Positions 49,344 to 59,173 of a stretch of 64,000 bases of DNA are shown here, in pieces. Source of the stretch: Vibrio fortis (GTDB lineage Bacteria; Pseudomonadota; Gammaproteobacteria; Enterobacterales; Vibrionaceae); assembly GCF_024347475.1 (NCBI RefSeq), contig NZ_AP025487.1, positions 2,604,001 through 2,668,000 of the forward strand. Reading direction: 5' to 3'. The notes beneath the pieces were generated by a model. That model was not told the DNA's origin, ran no database searches, and saw only the letters and a list, made by a program, of their open reading frames with translations. Position numbers and translations under genes: made by a program. The stretch's first letter is position 1, and every line of letters begins with the position of its first letter.

Positions 49344-49376
49344 CACCAAAAGCACATAACGATGCTCACCAAAAGC
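49344..49376. repeat. 10-bp direct repeat CACCAAAAGC
   Basis: Two identical copies whose starts lie 23 bp apart, about two helical turns, 85-115 bases before the MgtE-like ATG. They could be protein sites or part of an RNA fold. Confidence 0.75.
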
Positions 49377-49426
49377 CTAAAGCTACTGATGTGTCTATTT
49401 ATTAGAATCTAGAGTGTGGAAAAGAA

Positions 49427-49504
49427 TGAAGGGAAACAAAAGATACCCTACCTGAACGGCAGGACAATAGATCAATACCGAGACAGGTTATTCTTCTCCC
49501 TTCA
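49427..49504 (-). promoter_or_regulatory. Alternative 8-bp pairing in the leader
   Basis: TGAAGGGA (49427-49434) pairs with TCCCTTCA (49497-49504). The second arm lies inside the small ORF and inside the loop of the 9-bp stem, so the two helices would cross and cannot easily form together. Confidence 0.5.
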
Positions 49505-49527
49505 AACTAGGAGGATGGTCGGTATTG
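49473..49527 (-). promoter_or_regulatory. 9-bp inverted repeat enclosing the leader ORF
   Basis: CAATACCGA (49473-49481) and TCGGTATTG (49519-49527) match perfectly. In the minus-strand RNA one arm is at codons 2-5 of the ORF and the other starts 7 bases after its stop, so a translating ribosome would open the stem. Confidence 0.6.
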
Positions 49528-49532
49528 TTCAT
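49488..49532 (-). CDS. Putative 14-residue leader peptide MNNTDHPPSLKGEE
   Basis: ATG at 49532, TAA at 49488. GGAG stands 6 bases before the ATG, a better ribosome site than many real genes here. It contains a Pro-Pro pair (residues 7-8), a known stalling context; proline codons in the mgtL leader sense Mg in Salmonella. Placement in a Mg-transporter-like leader within paired repeats supports a sensing role, but this is inferred. Confidence 0.5.
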   Translation of the reverse strand: MNNTDHPPSLKGEE

Positions 49533-49614
49533 AAAAATCTCCAAAATTACTGTCAGTTCGACAGCGCGCATAGTGTAGCAAGGCCGTACAAAATACTTAG
49601 TCAAATCCCTGTCA

Positions 49615-49640
49615 ATAAAAAAGGCACCCGTAGATGCCTT
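49615..49640 (-). terminator. tyrS terminator
   Basis: GGCACCC/GGATGCC-type stem (GGCA/TGCC core) followed on the minus strand by TTTTTTATT. Confidence 0.8.
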
Positions 49641-49665
49641 TCTAGTAAATCATAGAGATTTAATA

Positions 49666-50853
49666 TTACTTGATAGTAATACGTGCAAATTTACGCTTAC
49701 CAACTTGGTAAACCGCTGTACCCGCTGCAGGTACGAGTTTGCTATCTTCAATCTTCTCGCCTTCGATCTTAGCAGCGCCCTGCTTGATCATACGCATTGC
49801 GTCAGAAGTAGAGTTTACAAGACCCGCTTCTTTTAGCACGTTTGCGATTGGTAGACCCGCTTCGAATTCAAATTCCGGCATTTCGTCTGGCACTTGGTTC
49901 TTAGCAAAACGGTTAACAAACTCTTGCTCTGCTGCATCAGCATCAGCTTCAGAGTGGAAGCGAGCAATGATCTCTTTCGCTAGAAGAACTTTAACGTCAC
50001 GTGGGTTTTTACCCGCTTCAACGCCAGCTTTTAGCTCAGCCACTTCTTCCAAAGGACGGAAAGACAATAGCTCGTAGTAACTCCACATTAGATCATCAGA
50101 GATAGACATGATCTTACCAAACATTTCGCTTGGTGCTTCACTGATACCGATGTAGTTGTGTGCAGACTTAGACATCTTCTTAACGCCGTCTAGACCAACA
50201 AGTAGAGGCATCATTAGTACCGCTTGTGGCTTTTGACCTGCTGCTTTTTGCAGTTCACGACCCATTAGAAGGTTAAACTTCTGGTCAGTACCGCCAAGCT
50301 CAACGTCGCTCTCTAGTGCTACAGAGTCGTGGCCTTGTAGAAGTGGGTACATGAATTCGTGGATAGCGATTGGTTGACCGCCAGCGTAACGCTTTTTAAA
50401 GTCATCACGCTCAAGCATACGAGCAACAGTTTGGTTAGAAGCAAGACGAATCATGCCTTCAGCACCAAGCTCAGATAGCCATTCAGAGTTGAAACGAATT
50501 TGTGTTTTCGCTGGATCTAGAATCTTGAATACTTGTTCTTTATAAGTTTCAGCATTCTTTAGAACGTCTTCACGACTTAGTGGTGGACGCGTTGAGTTCT
50601 TACCAGACGGGTCACCAACCATTGCAGTAAAATCACCGATCAGGAATGTCACTTCATGACCAAGCTCTTGGAAAGCACGAAGCTTGTTAAAGATAACCGT
50701 ATGGCCTAGGTGGATATCTGGTGCTGTTGGATCGGCACCTAGCTTAATACGTAGAGGACGACCCTCTTTCAGTTTTGCAATCAGTTCGTCTTCTGGAATC
50801 AGTTCTTCAACGCCACGTTTGATCTCGGCTAGTGCAGCTTCAATACTCGCCAT
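49666..50853 (-). CDS. tyrS: Tyrosyl-tRNA synthetase
   Basis: Class I synthetase, 395 aa. The HIGH-type motif reads HLGH (in [12 protein letters not shown]) and KMSKS is intact ([10 protein letters not shown]). A C-terminal S4 RNA-binding domain is present (about 330-395). The length and [10 protein letters not shown] form fit the shorter TyrS group rather than the 424-residue E. coli type. Divergent from the M23 peptidase gene. Confidence 0.96.
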   Translation of the reverse strand: MASIEAALAEIKRGVEELIPEDELIAKLKEGRPLRIKLGADPTAPDIHLGHTVIFNKLRAFQELGHEVTFLIGDFTAMVGDPSGKNSTRPPLSREDVLKNAETYKEQVFKILDPAKTQIRFNSEWLSELGAEGMIRLASNQTVARMLERDDFKKRYAGGQPIAIHEFMYPLLQGHDSVALESDVELGGTDQKFNLLMGRELQKAAGQKPQAVLMMPLLVGLDGVKKMSKSAHNYIGISEAPSEMFGKIMSISDDLMWSYYELLSFRPLEEVAELKAGVEAGKNPRDVKVLLAKEIIARFHSEADADAAEQEFVNRFAKNQVPDEMPEFEFEAGLPIANVLKEAGLVNSTSDAMRMIKQGAAKIEGEKIEDSKLVPAAGTAVYQVGKRKFARITIK

Positions 50854-50982
50854 TCTTGTTCACTCCCACAGATTTGGCAAAAATATAATAATTAGACATC
50901 TTACTTGAATAGCGATGTATTTTGAAACCAGTTACACTATTCAGTCGTCTATTTTCTTAATATTTACTATACGAACCGGAAC

Positions 50983-52272
50983 ATGTTGTCTATTTTTGCA
51001 CGCCTTCCTATATTGCACCGGGTCTTTATTGCATTTTTCAGTGCCGTAATCTTCGTTGCTCTTTTTCTTCTTCCCGATGTCAGTTCTCTGCGTGACAAAA
51101 GTGACTCTCTCGTTATTGGCAAACATTACCCTCTCACTATCAACGCCGCTGCTTTGGTAAGTAATGAAGAGCATGTACCCACAGCGGTACTTAACTGGGA
51201 GAAATACACGGTTCGTTCTGGTGAAAGTACCTCGGTGCTCTTTGAACGTATCGGCCTCTCTTACCGACTACTGATCACGCTGCTCAACACCAATAAAGAC
51301 ATCAACAAACAGCTGTCGAACCTAAAACCGGGTGACGTATTGCAGTTTGGTTTCGATGAAAACAACGACCTAATTCAGCTCAAAAGACAGCTAAGTGCCT
51401 TCGAGAGCTTTAAGATCACCAAATCAGGTGACAGCTACACCTCAAGCTTTGATAAAAAAGAGGTCGCCTACCAATACAACTACGCTGAAGCAGACATCAC
51501 CTCTAATTTCTGGAATGCGGGTATGAGCGCAGGTTTAACCGCTAACCAAATCATGGAGCTCGCGGGGATATTTGGTTGGGATATCGACTTCGCATTAGAC
51601 ATTCGCAAGAACGATAGCTTTAAGATTCTGTACCAAGAGAAAGTGGTTGAGGGCGAGGTCATTGGTCGCGGTAAGATCACGGCTGCGATTTTCAAAAACC
51701 AAGGTGATACCTTTACCGCCATCCTTGATGACAAAACCGGTAACTACTACGACGATCAAGGGCGAGCGATGAAAAAAGCCTTTCTGCGCTCTCCGGTCGA
51801 CTTTAGACGTGTAACGTCGAACTTCAACCCTCGCCGCAAGCACCCAGTAACAGGTAAAGTGCGCCCACACCGAGGCACAGATTATGCCGCACCAGTGGGT
51901 ACGCCTATTTGGGCTGCCGGTGACGGTATTGTTCAGAAATCTGGCTACAACCAATTTAACGGTAACTATGTCTTTATCAGGCACAGTAATACTTACCTCA
52001 CTAAGTACCTACACCTTAAAAAACGTTTAGTGAAAACAGGTCAGCGAGTTAAACAGGGACAAACTATCGGTACCTTGGGTGGTACAGGTCGTGTTACCGG
52101 TCCACACCTTCACTACGAGTTCCTCGTCAATGGCGTACACAAGAACGCTCGAACGGTGAAGCTACCACAATCTAAATCTCTAACGGGCAAAGCTAAGACG
52201 ACCTTCATTGCGAACTCGAAGCTACGTCTAGAGAAACTAGACCGTTATAGCCAACTACTGGCGACTAACTAG
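50983..52272 (+). CDS. M23 family peptidoglycan endopeptidase (ShyA/MepM-like)
   Basis: 429 aa. One N-terminal membrane segment (about 14-31), an OapA/LysM-like region from about 70 (YTVRSGESTSVLFERIGL), an intermediate domain and a LytM zinc domain. Zinc ligands are H296 and D300 in PHRGTDYAAP and H377 in GPHLHYEF, with H375 as the catalytic partner. All are intact, so it should cleave cross-links to allow wall growth. V. cholerae has several such enzymes (Shy proteins); which one this matches I cannot tell. Confidence 0.9.
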   Translation: MLSIFARLPILHRVFIAFFSAVIFVALFLLPDVSSLRDKSDSLVIGKHYPLTINAAALVSNEEHVPTAVLNWEKYTVRSGESTSVLFERIGLSYRLLITLLNTNKDINKQLSNLKPGDVLQFGFDENNDLIQLKRQLSAFESFKITKSGDSYTSSFDKKEVAYQYNYAEADITSNFWNAGMSAGLTANQIMELAGIFGWDIDFALDIRKNDSFKILYQEKVVEGEVIGRGKITAAIFKNQGDTFTAILDDKTGNYYDDQGRAMKKAFLRSPVDFRRVTSNFNPRRKHPVTGKVRPHRGTDYAAPVGTPIWAAGDGIVQKSGYNQFNGNYVFIRHSNTYLTKYLHLKKRLVKTGQRVKQGQTIGTLGGTGRVTGPHLHYEFLVNGVHKNARTVKLPQSKSLTGKAKTTFIANSKLRLEKLDRYSQLLATN

Positions 52273-52324
52273 CATATACACTTATCGAGCTTTCACTTTA
52301 AGTCGCCCGATATGTAGAACAACA

Positions 52325-52362
52325 CAAAAGACAAAGAGCACTCCACAGTGCTCTTTGTTTTG
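52325..52362. terminator. Bidirectional terminator, endopeptidase/RND pump
   Basis: ACAAAGAGCAC/GTGCTCTTTGT perfect 11-bp stem with A- and T-rich flanks. Confidence 0.9.
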
Positions 52363-52391
52363 TTTATCGTGCCGAACGGGTTTCGTTGGTA

Positions 52392-55300
52392 TCACTCAGT
52401 TGCATCTGTTTCCTGTTTGTTTTTATTCCTACCCAACATCAGCAAGCAAGGCGTGAGCACCAAAGTAAGAACCGTCGCAAATGCCAAACCACCAGCAATC
52501 GCAGTTGCCAATTGCGACCACCACTGGGTACTCGGTGCGCCAAATTCGATCTTTTGATTAATCAAATCGATATTCATCTCAAGCACCATTGGCATCAAGC
52601 CTAAAATCGTCGTCACTGTGGTTAACATTACAGGTCTCAGACGCTGGACGCCGGTTCTTAATATCGCATCGCGCTTGTCTAAACCTCTCTTAACCAATTG
52701 ATTATAGGTATCGATAAGCACGATATTGTTATTCACTACAATACCGGCTAATGCGATGACCCCAATCCCCGACATCACCACTCCAAAAGGTCGCTGGAAT
52801 ATCAGTAGCCCCACAAATACACCGACGGTTGAGAACAGTACCGCACTCAAGATAAGGAAAGCTTGGTAAAAGCTATTGAACTGAGTAATGAGAATCAGGG
52901 CCATTGCCGCCAGCGCAACCATGAACGCAGTTTGAAGAAACGCTGATGAGTTTTCCTGCTCTTCATTCTGACCCCGAATGCGGAACTCCACACCACTCGG
53001 TAAGCCAAGCTCACTCAACGCCTGCTCAATCTTAGGTAGCTCGAGCGCGAGGTTATAGCCTTCTTTCATATCTGCCAAAACGTTGATCACGCGCTTACCA
53101 TCAAGACGCTTAATCGTATCTTGTTTATGATCAGGCACGATCTGCGCGAAATTGGTAATAGGTACTAGACCCGCTGGTGTTTTTACTCGCAGTTGATCAA
53201 AGCGACCAATGTCTCTCTTGTCATTTGGGTAACGCACCAAGATATCGACCTCTTCTGATGAATCATCAGGCAAGTAATCTCCAATTTTTAGTCCATTTGT
53301 GACGAATTGAACGGTATTCCCAACCAGAGTGGCATCTGCTGCAAAGCGAGCCGCATCGTCACGCCTAATATCCACTTTCCAATCAATACCATCTTTACTG
53401 CTGGTATCACTAATGTTGGTCAGCGCAGGGCTGGCATCCGCCCAAGAACGAACCACTTTAGCCGCTTGATTTAATTGTTCAGGTGTCTTTGCCGAAAGCT
53501 CAATGACCAAGTCATTTTCAACGGGAGGCCCGGCATCTGGAAACTTAAACTCGATTTCAACACCTGGGTATTGGTCAGTTTGAACTTTAAGTTCATCAAT
53601 GATCGCTTTGACACTGCGACGATATTGCCAATCAACCGGCGTGATTGAGATAAGACCAATCTGGTCGTCTCCCCCAGTACGCGTATAAACACTGTCGAAC
53701 TCTTCATGTCCCAACATCATCTGTTCAATATCTCTCATGATCACGTCTTTTTCTTGAATAGAGAGATCGCCATGTGAGCGCACTTTGACGTTGAAAAATG
53801 GCGGATCAACCTCAGGGAAGAATTCCGCCCCAAGCCCCGCTTTAGCGTAAGAAAATCCAACAGCGATAGAGAGCAATATTGCACTCAATAAGATCTTGAG
53901 CGGATGCTGAATCGCGATAGACAGGGTGTGATAATAGAACTTGGTAATCCCAGTCGCTTGCGAGAAGTCCCCGTTATGCAAAGCCACCATGCGAGATTGG
54001 TTGCTAGAAGATACGTACTGCGGCTTACCAATCAGTCCTCCGAGCACCGGGACAAACAACAGTGCCATCAACAAAGAGGCGAATAGAGTCGCAATCAAGG
54101 TTAATGGCAAGTACTTCATGAACTCACCGGTTACATCAGGCCAGAATAGCAGTGGGGCAAACGCCGCTAAGGTTGTTGCAGTAGATGCTGTAATCGGCCA
54201 CGCCATACGTTTTGCTGCCGCCTGATAAGCGGTTTTCCTTGCTTCCCCCTCTTGCATCCTTCTGTCTGCAAACTCGGTCACAACAATCGCGCCATCCACT
54301 AGCAAGCCCACCGCCATGATCAACGAGAACAACACCACGATATTGACGGTTAAGCCAAACACCGAGAGCACCAACAACCCAGTTAAAAAAGATCCGGGAA
54401 TAGAGATACCAACCAATAATGCAGTACGAACGCCAAGAATCGCGATGATAACGATCACCACCAAGATAATGGCGGAGAGAATGTTGTTTTGCAGATCATT
54501 AAGCATGATCTTTACGTCTTTTGATTCATCCCAAGTGAACTTAACCAACAAGTTATTTGGCCATTCTGTTCGTTGCTGAGCACCACCAACGACCGCCTTC
54601 ACCAGTTCAACGGTCTCAATAATATTCTCACCAGCGCGTTTTTTGATGTCCAATACCACAGCCGATTTGCCATCCAAGCGGGCAAAGCTTTCAGGGTCAC
54701 GAAAAGCACGCCTAACTGTGGCAACATCACCAAAGGTCACTACCTGCTTACCATCGACTTTGATAGGCAATTCAAGAACATCTTTCAGCGAGTTAAACAC
54801 AGAAGGGACTTTGATTGAGAATCGACCATAACCGGTATCAACAAACCCAGCTGCCACAACACGGTTATTCAGCGCGATCAAATTGTAGATATCCGCTTGA
54901 TCTAGGCTGTAGCTCTCCATCAACAAGGGATCAACGATGATCTCTACGATATCTTCTCTATCACCAGCAATATCCACCTCGAGAATCTGACGATAGCTCT
55001 CTAGCTTGTCACCCAATTCACGAGCAATTTGAACGATAGTACGCTCGGGCACTGTGCCATATAGAACCACAGAAAGTACTGGTTGTTCAGAGGCTAACGT
55101 AACCTCATTGACGGTCGGCTCATCACTGTCTTCTGGCAACTTAGGCTTGGCAAGATCGACCCCATCACGCACGTCTGCCATCGCTTTGGTCAAATCGACT
55201 CCGACATTGAACTCCAACACCACAGAAGCATGGCCTTCTGAAGCCGTGGCCGTCATCTCTTTCACACCCTCAATCGAGCGTAGCTCTTGCTCGATTGGTC

Positions 55301-55496
55301 GAACTAACAAACGCTCGGCATCCGTAGGAGAGATGCCTTGGTGACCAACAGAAACGTAGATGATCGGGATGGTGATGTCGGGGCTAGACTCCTTAGGAAT
55401 CGATATGTAAGTGCCGACACCCGCGACCAGAATAAATAGCAGTAGTGAGAGCATGGTTCGCGAACGAGACATCGCAGCATCAATCAATGAATACAT
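52392..55496 (-). CDS. RND efflux transporter
   Basis: 1034 aa inner-membrane proton-driven exporter of the AcrB/MexB superfamily. Pattern: membrane segment 1 (about 11-30), periplasmic domain, segments 2-6, second periplasmic domain, segments 8-12. The proton-relay region is visible in LIMAVGLLVDGAIVVTEF. Closer in style to the CusA/NolG-like 'hydrophobe' groups with short loops than to AcrB itself. Starts 11 bases after the adaptor gene with AGGAG, so it is one operon. By position it may be what I recall as VexM of V. cholerae. Substrates unknown. Confidence 0.9.
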   Translation of the reverse strand: MYSLIDAAMSRSRTMLSLLLFILVAGVGTYISIPKESSPDITIPIIYVSVGHQGISPTDAERLLVRPIEQELRSIEGVKEMTATASEGHASVVLEFNVGVDLTKAMADVRDGVDLAKPKLPEDSDEPTVNEVTLASEQPVLSVVLYGTVPERTIVQIARELGDKLESYRQILEVDIAGDREDIVEIIVDPLLMESYSLDQADIYNLIALNNRVVAAGFVDTGYGRFSIKVPSVFNSLKDVLELPIKVDGKQVVTFGDVATVRRAFRDPESFARLDGKSAVVLDIKKRAGENIIETVELVKAVVGGAQQRTEWPNNLLVKFTWDESKDVKIMLNDLQNNILSAIILVVIVIIAILGVRTALLVGISIPGSFLTGLLVLSVFGLTVNIVVLFSLIMAVGLLVDGAIVVTEFADRRMQEGEARKTAYQAAAKRMAWPITASTATTLAAFAPLLFWPDVTGEFMKYLPLTLIATLFASLLMALLFVPVLGGLIGKPQYVSSSNQSRMVALHNGDFSQATGITKFYYHTLSIAIQHPLKILLSAILLSIAVGFSYAKAGLGAEFFPEVDPPFFNVKVRSHGDLSIQEKDVIMRDIEQMMLGHEEFDSVYTRTGGDDQIGLISITPVDWQYRRSVKAIIDELKVQTDQYPGVEIEFKFPDAGPPVENDLVIELSAKTPEQLNQAAKVVRSWADASPALTNISDTSSKDGIDWKVDIRRDDAARFAADATLVGNTVQFVTNGLKIGDYLPDDSSEEVDILVRYPNDKRDIGRFDQLRVKTPAGLVPITNFAQIVPDHKQDTIKRLDGKRVINVLADMKEGYNLALELPKIEQALSELGLPSGVEFRIRGQNEEQENSSAFLQTAFMVALAAMALILITQFNSFYQAFLILSAVLFSTVGVFVGLLIFQRPFGVVMSGIGVIALAGIVVNNNIVLIDTYNQLVKRGLDKRDAILRTGVQRLRPVMLTTVTTILGLMPMVLEMNIDLINQKIEFGAPSTQWWSQLATAIAGGLAFATVLTLVLTPCLLMLGRNKNKQETDATE

Positions 55497-55507
55497 GATG
55501 TTATCTC

Positions 55508-56617
55508 CTAGTTCGCCGCAGTTGTTTGCTCTGTAGCAATCACATTGTCGCCATCACGCACAAAGCCTTGTCCAACGGTGATGATGTCCACTTGCTCACC
55601 AAGCCCAGCTAGCCAAACACCATCTTGTTCTGCTTTAACCAATTGAATCGGGACAAACTTTACCATCTGGTCATCACCAGACTGGACCAGTGTTTTTACC
55701 CCAAGGTTGCCAGCTTCATCTAAAGCCAGCATCGCCGGCGTCACTTTTATCGCTTGCTGGCTTTCTAGGTTAAGAGAAACCTCTGCACTGACGCCAGCGG
55801 GCAAACGGCGCTGAGGGTTTGGAATTTCAATCTCAATGGGAAATGTATTGGTCGACACTGTCGATATGCGTGAGATATAGCGAAGCTTGCCTTCAACACT
55901 TTGGTGTCCTAACAGGCGAACATTAGCTGCCTGTCCTAGTTGCAACTGCTGAATATGGCGCTCACTGACATCGGCTTCAATCACTAGCGGATCAAGGTCA
56001 ATGACGCCAGCAACAGGATCGCCGACCCCCACAAAATCCCCGACTTCAACGTGCAGCTCTTGCACGATGCCAGAGAAAGGAGAGCGAATCACCGTGTTAC
56101 GCAGGGCTAGCTCAGCATTACTCTTCATCGCTTTGGCTTCTGTCAGTGCTGCTTCTGCGGTGGTATAGGCAATCTCACCTTGCAGTCCACGCTTTTTCAA
56201 AGACTGCGCAGCCTTAAACTCTTTCTGCTTTAAACGATATAACGCTGAAGCTCGCTCTAACTGAATACCTAAATCGGCTTTGTCTATCTGTGCGATTGCT
56301 TGACCAGCTTCAACTGCATCGCCTTTTGCGATATTGAGCGTAACGATCTTACCCGCGATCTCTGCCCCTAAACGAGCATGTCGGTCAGGTGCTGTTCTGC
56401 CATACAGATCAATGGCTTTATAAGTTGGTGAGGCGTGGAAATTTTGAAAGGAGACCTTTGCTAGGGGGACTTCCGTGCTCGTTGGAGACGGTGGCTCTTC
56501 TGCTTGTCCTACACCTAAACCCAGCCATACAGACAGCAATATCACCAAGAAGAGGGATACCAACCAAGGTTGTTTTGACCAAGAGGAAAACCCAAGGCGG
56601 GAGAATCGGCTAGGCAT
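55508..56617 (-). CDS. RND periplasmic adaptor (membrane fusion protein)
   Basis: 369 aa. An N-terminal membrane anchor (about 17-38) is followed by lipoyl half-motifs (GAEIAGKIVTLNIAKGDAVEAGQ and VIRSPFSGIVQELHVEVGDFV) around a short alpha-hairpin, then a beta-barrel domain. Bridges the pump to a TolC-type channel, which is not encoded here. AAAGGA precedes the ATG. No local regulator gene. Confidence 0.9.
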   Translation of the reverse strand: MPSRFSRLGFSSWSKQPWLVSLFLVILLSVWLGLGVGQAEEPPSPTSTEVPLAKVSFQNFHASPTYKAIDLYGRTAPDRHARLGAEIAGKIVTLNIAKGDAVEAGQAIAQIDKADLGIQLERASALYRLKQKEFKAAQSLKKRGLQGEIAYTTAEAALTEAKAMKSNAELALRNTVIRSPFSGIVQELHVEVGDFVGVGDPVAGVIDLDPLVIEADVSERHIQQLQLGQAANVRLLGHQSVEGKLRYISRISTVSTNTFPIEIEIPNPQRRLPAGVSAEVSLNLESQQAIKVTPAMLALDEAGNLGVKTLVQSGDDQMVKFVPIQLVKAEQDGVWLAGLGEQVDIITVGQGFVRDGDNVIATEQTTAAN

Positions 56618-56934
56618 AACACGTCCTTTTACTATTCATAACCTGATGATTGAGAGAAAAACTAAACTCACGTAACTATGTGCAACTTCCTGATACACAA
56701 CCCCAACCATAACAGACCCACAAAAGGTAAAATTCGATGAGCCCGACACTTTATTCAACATATCGTTTAATAAACAGCCGCATACCGCCCTTTAAAGACA
56801 GATACTTAGCCTAAAATTCTAGATTTCTCATCAACATCAGCGATGCTCGTAAACTCACTTTAACAAGCGTAAAAACAAAAAAACACCGAACCTAAGTTCA
56901 GCGTTTCTATATAACAATACGTTTTTGTCAGCTC
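56618..56934. other. Intergenic region, adaptor promoter and erpA terminator
   Basis: 317 bases. Apart from the erpA terminator (56872-56906) I see no clear operator, ORF or repeat; the adaptor promoter must lie in 56620-56860. Confidence 0.5.
56872..56906 (-). terminator. erpA terminator
   Basis: ACACCGAAC/GTTCAGCGT stem with one mismatch; T7 follows on the minus strand. Confidence 0.75.
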
Positions 56935-57276
56935 TTACACGCTGAACGATGCACCACAACCACAAGTTGTTGTTGCATTTGGGTTGTTTACAAAGAAGCG
57001 TGCGCCCTCAAGGCCTTCTGTGTAATCCACAACACCGCCAATCAGGTACTGAAGGCTCATTGGGTCAACCACTAGCGTTACACCACTATTTTCAATAGTC
57101 ATGTCACCATCATTTACTTTTTCATCAAATGTGAAGCCGTATTGGAAACCGCTACAACCACCACCTGTAATGTATACACGCAGTTTTAGATCTGGGTTTT
57201 CTTCTTCAGCAATCAGCGTTTGTACGCGGGTAGCTGCTGCATCAGAAAAAGACAATGGGATATTTGCTTCGCTCAC
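56935..57276 (-). CDS. erpA: Iron-sulfur cluster insertion protein ErpA
   Basis: A-type carrier that delivers Fe-S clusters to respiratory and IspG/IspH targets. 113 aa from a GTG at 57276 with GAGAGG 6 bases upstream; the frame extends to 57372 but without similarity. Cluster cysteines C41 (GGGCSGF), C105 and C107 (TTCGCGASF). Divergent from hemL, as in E. coli. Confidence 0.95.
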   Translation of the reverse strand: MSEANIPLSFSDAAATRVQTLIAEEENPDLKLRVYITGGGCSGFQYGFTFDEKVNDGDMTIENSGVTLVVDPMSLQYLIGGVVDYTEGLEGARFFVNNPNATTTCGCGASFSV

Positions 57277-57573
57277 GACAACCTCTCTTACCTGTGTCAA
57301 AAACAACATGATACAAATCGAGTTCGAGATCATAGTTGTTGAATATATTTTTCTATTCCGGTGATTATCCAATACCTGACTGAAACGTTCAAGTATTCAC
57401 CATCTGATCGCCGTTTTTCCTGCTAAAAACGCATCAAATAAAAATAAATTAGCCGCTTAACCCCTCAAAACCATCAGATTCGGGCGATTATCTCAGCGAA
57501 ACCATTCCTAGTTGGTTTATGGATAGGTACAATGCGAGCCAATTGGTCCCGACAGTCAAAAGAGGATATATCA

Positions 57574-58863
57574 ATGACCAAATCAGCAGAGCTGTACGAA
57601 AAAGCACAGCAAACTATTCCGGGTGGCGTTAACTCTCCTGTACGTGCATTCAACGGTGTGGGTGGTTCTCCAATCTTCATCGAGCGCGCTGATGGCCCGC
57701 TAATTTTTGATGCTGATGGTAAAGCATATATCGACTACGTTGGCTCTTGGGGCCCAATGATCTTAGGTCACAACCACGCCGTTATCCGTGATGCTGTTAT
57801 CGAAGCAGCTCAACGTGGTCTTAGCTTCGGTGCACCAACCGAAACTGAAATCAAGATGGCGGAACTGGTATCTGAAATGGTTCCTTCAATGGAACAGCTA
57901 CGTATGGTGAGCTCAGGTACAGAAGCAACGATGAGTGCGATTCGTCTAGCTCGTGGCTTCACTGGCCGTGACAAGATCCTTAAATTTGAAGGCTGTTACC
58001 ACGGCCACGCAGACAGCCTACTAGTAAAAGCAGGCTCTGGTGCTCTGACTCTAGGCCAGCCAAGCTCTCCTGGCGTTCCAGCAGACTTTGCTAAGCACAC
58101 ACTAACAGCAACCTTCAATAACCTAGATTCAGTACGCGAACTATTCGAAGCAAACAAAGGTGAGATTGCTTGTATCATCGTTGAACCTGTTGCGGGCAAC
58201 ATGAACTGTATCCCACCAGTTGAAGGCTTCCACGAAGGTCTGCGTGAAATCTGTGACCAAGAAGGTGCACTACTGATCTTTGATGAAGTAATGACAGGTT
58301 TCCGTGTTGCTGAAGGTTGTGCGCAGGCTTACTACAACATCAAACCAGATCTAACGTGTCTTGGTAAAGTAATCGGTGGCGGTATGCCAGTAGGTGCTTT
58401 TGGTGGTCGTAAAGATGTAATGCAATACATCGCGCCAACGGGCCCAGTTTACCAAGCGGGTACTCTATCAGGTAACCCGGTTGCAATGGCGGCTGGTTAC
58501 GCATGTTTGAACCTTCTAAAAGAAGAAGGCAACGAGAAGCGTCTAGCGGCAAAGACTAAGCAATTGGCTGATGGCTTCAAGCAGCTTGCCGACAAACATG
58601 GTGTTCCACTACTTGTTCATCAAGTTGGCGGTATGTTTGGTTTCTTCTTCACTGAGCAAGAAACAGTTACTTGCTACGAAGATGTAACTAAGTGTGATGT
58701 AGAACGCTTCAAGCGCTTCTTCCACCTAATGCTGGATCACGGTGTTTACCTAGCACCTTCAGCATTCGAAGCAAGCTTCACATCGCTAGCTCACGGCTCA
58801 AAAGAGATCGATGCAACACTAGAAGCTGCGGACCGCTGTTTCGCAATCATTGCTGCAGAATAA
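57574..58863 (+). CDS. hemL: Glutamate-1-semialdehyde 2,1-aminomutase
   Basis: PLP enzyme making 5-aminolevulinate for heme. 429 aa from the ATG at 57574 ([12 protein letters not shown]) with GAGG upstream; an in-frame ATG at 57532 is less likely. The PLP lysine is K265 in [12 protein letters not shown], exactly the E. coli number. GPMILGHNH and [12 protein letters not shown] are cofactor-contact regions. Confidence 0.96.
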   Translation: MTKSAELYEKAQQTIPGGVNSPVRAFNGVGGSPIFIERADGPLIFDADGKAYIDYVGSWGPMILGHNHAVIRDAVIEAAQRGLSFGAPTETEIKMAELVSEMVPSMEQLRMVSSGTEATMSAIRLARGFTGRDKILKFEGCYHGHADSLLVKAGSGALTLGQPSSPGVPADFAKHTLTATFNNLDSVRELFEANKGEIACIIVEPVAGNMNCIPPVEGFHEGLREICDQEGALLIFDEVMTGFRVAEGCAQAYYNIKPDLTCLGKVIGGGMPVGAFGGRKDVMQYIAPTGPVYQAGTLSGNPVAMAAGYACLNLLKEEGNEKRLAAKTKQLADGFKQLADKHGVPLLVHQVGGMFGFFFTEQETVTCYEDVTKCDVERFKRFFHLMLDHGVYLAPSAFEASFTSLAHGSKEIDATLEAADRCFAIIAAE

Positions 58864-58890
58864 GGCTATTTAGCTTTAACACATTGTTTA

Positions 58891-58920
58891 TAAAGGCTGC
58901 TTTGTGCAGCCTTTTCTTTT
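58891..58920 (+). terminator. hemL terminator
   Basis: AAAGGCTGC-TTTGT-GCAGCCTTT perfect 9-bp stem followed by TCTTTT. Confidence 0.85.
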
Positions 58921-58971
58921 ATAGGTAAACCTAGAATCACAAAATGGTTCTCACCGTATCGCGGCTTCCAA

Positions 58972-59097
58972 TTAGCGCTCCCAGAACAAAAACACCAGCA
59001 ACATCAAAGTGCCTAACAACATTCGAAACCACGGGATCTCTTTTTTGGTTGGCTGCTCATTCTCTTGGCATTTTTTGTCGTTATTACAACACCCCAT
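58972..59097 (-). CDS. Small cysteine-rich single-span membrane protein, 41 aa
   Basis: ATG at 59097 to TAA at 58972. It begins MGCCNNDKKCQENEQPTKKE and ends with a hydrophobic run (MLLGTLMLLVFLFW, 26-39) and ER. C3, C4 and C10 could bind a metal or be modified. GGAG lies 8 bases before the ATG. It is divergent from the PerM-family gene and convergent with hemL. Function unknown; a metal- or heme-related accessory is only a guess from position. Confidence 0.65.
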   Translation of the reverse strand: MGCCNNDKKCQENEQPTKKEIPWFRMLLGTLMLLVFLFWER

Positions 59098-59173
59098 AAT
59101 GAAAACTCCTCATTGCTAACTCTCTGTTTTGCAGCCATTATAAACTGAGTTAGCAAACATAGAGATCATTACC

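Larger units (their letters stand above)
49261..49665 (-). other. Long leader of the MgtE-like gene
   Basis: 405 bases. It holds the tyrS terminator (49615-49640), a TTGACA-like hexamer (minus strand of 49610-49615), a 14-codon ORF with strong ribosome site, a 9-bp and a competing 8-bp inverted repeat, and a 10-bp direct repeat (49344-49353, 49367-49376). The plus-strand frame 49416-49655 has no ribosome site and I reject it. Confidence 0.6.

Noticed and set aside
49416..49655. 79-codon plus-strand frame in the MgtE-like leader
   Set aside because: No ribosome site, runs antisense through the leader ORF, both repeats and the tyrS terminator; composition is not protein-like.
57277..57372. Extended N terminus of erpA
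   Set aside because: Requires a TTG start and adds 32 unconserved residues; the GTG at 57276 has a ribosome site.
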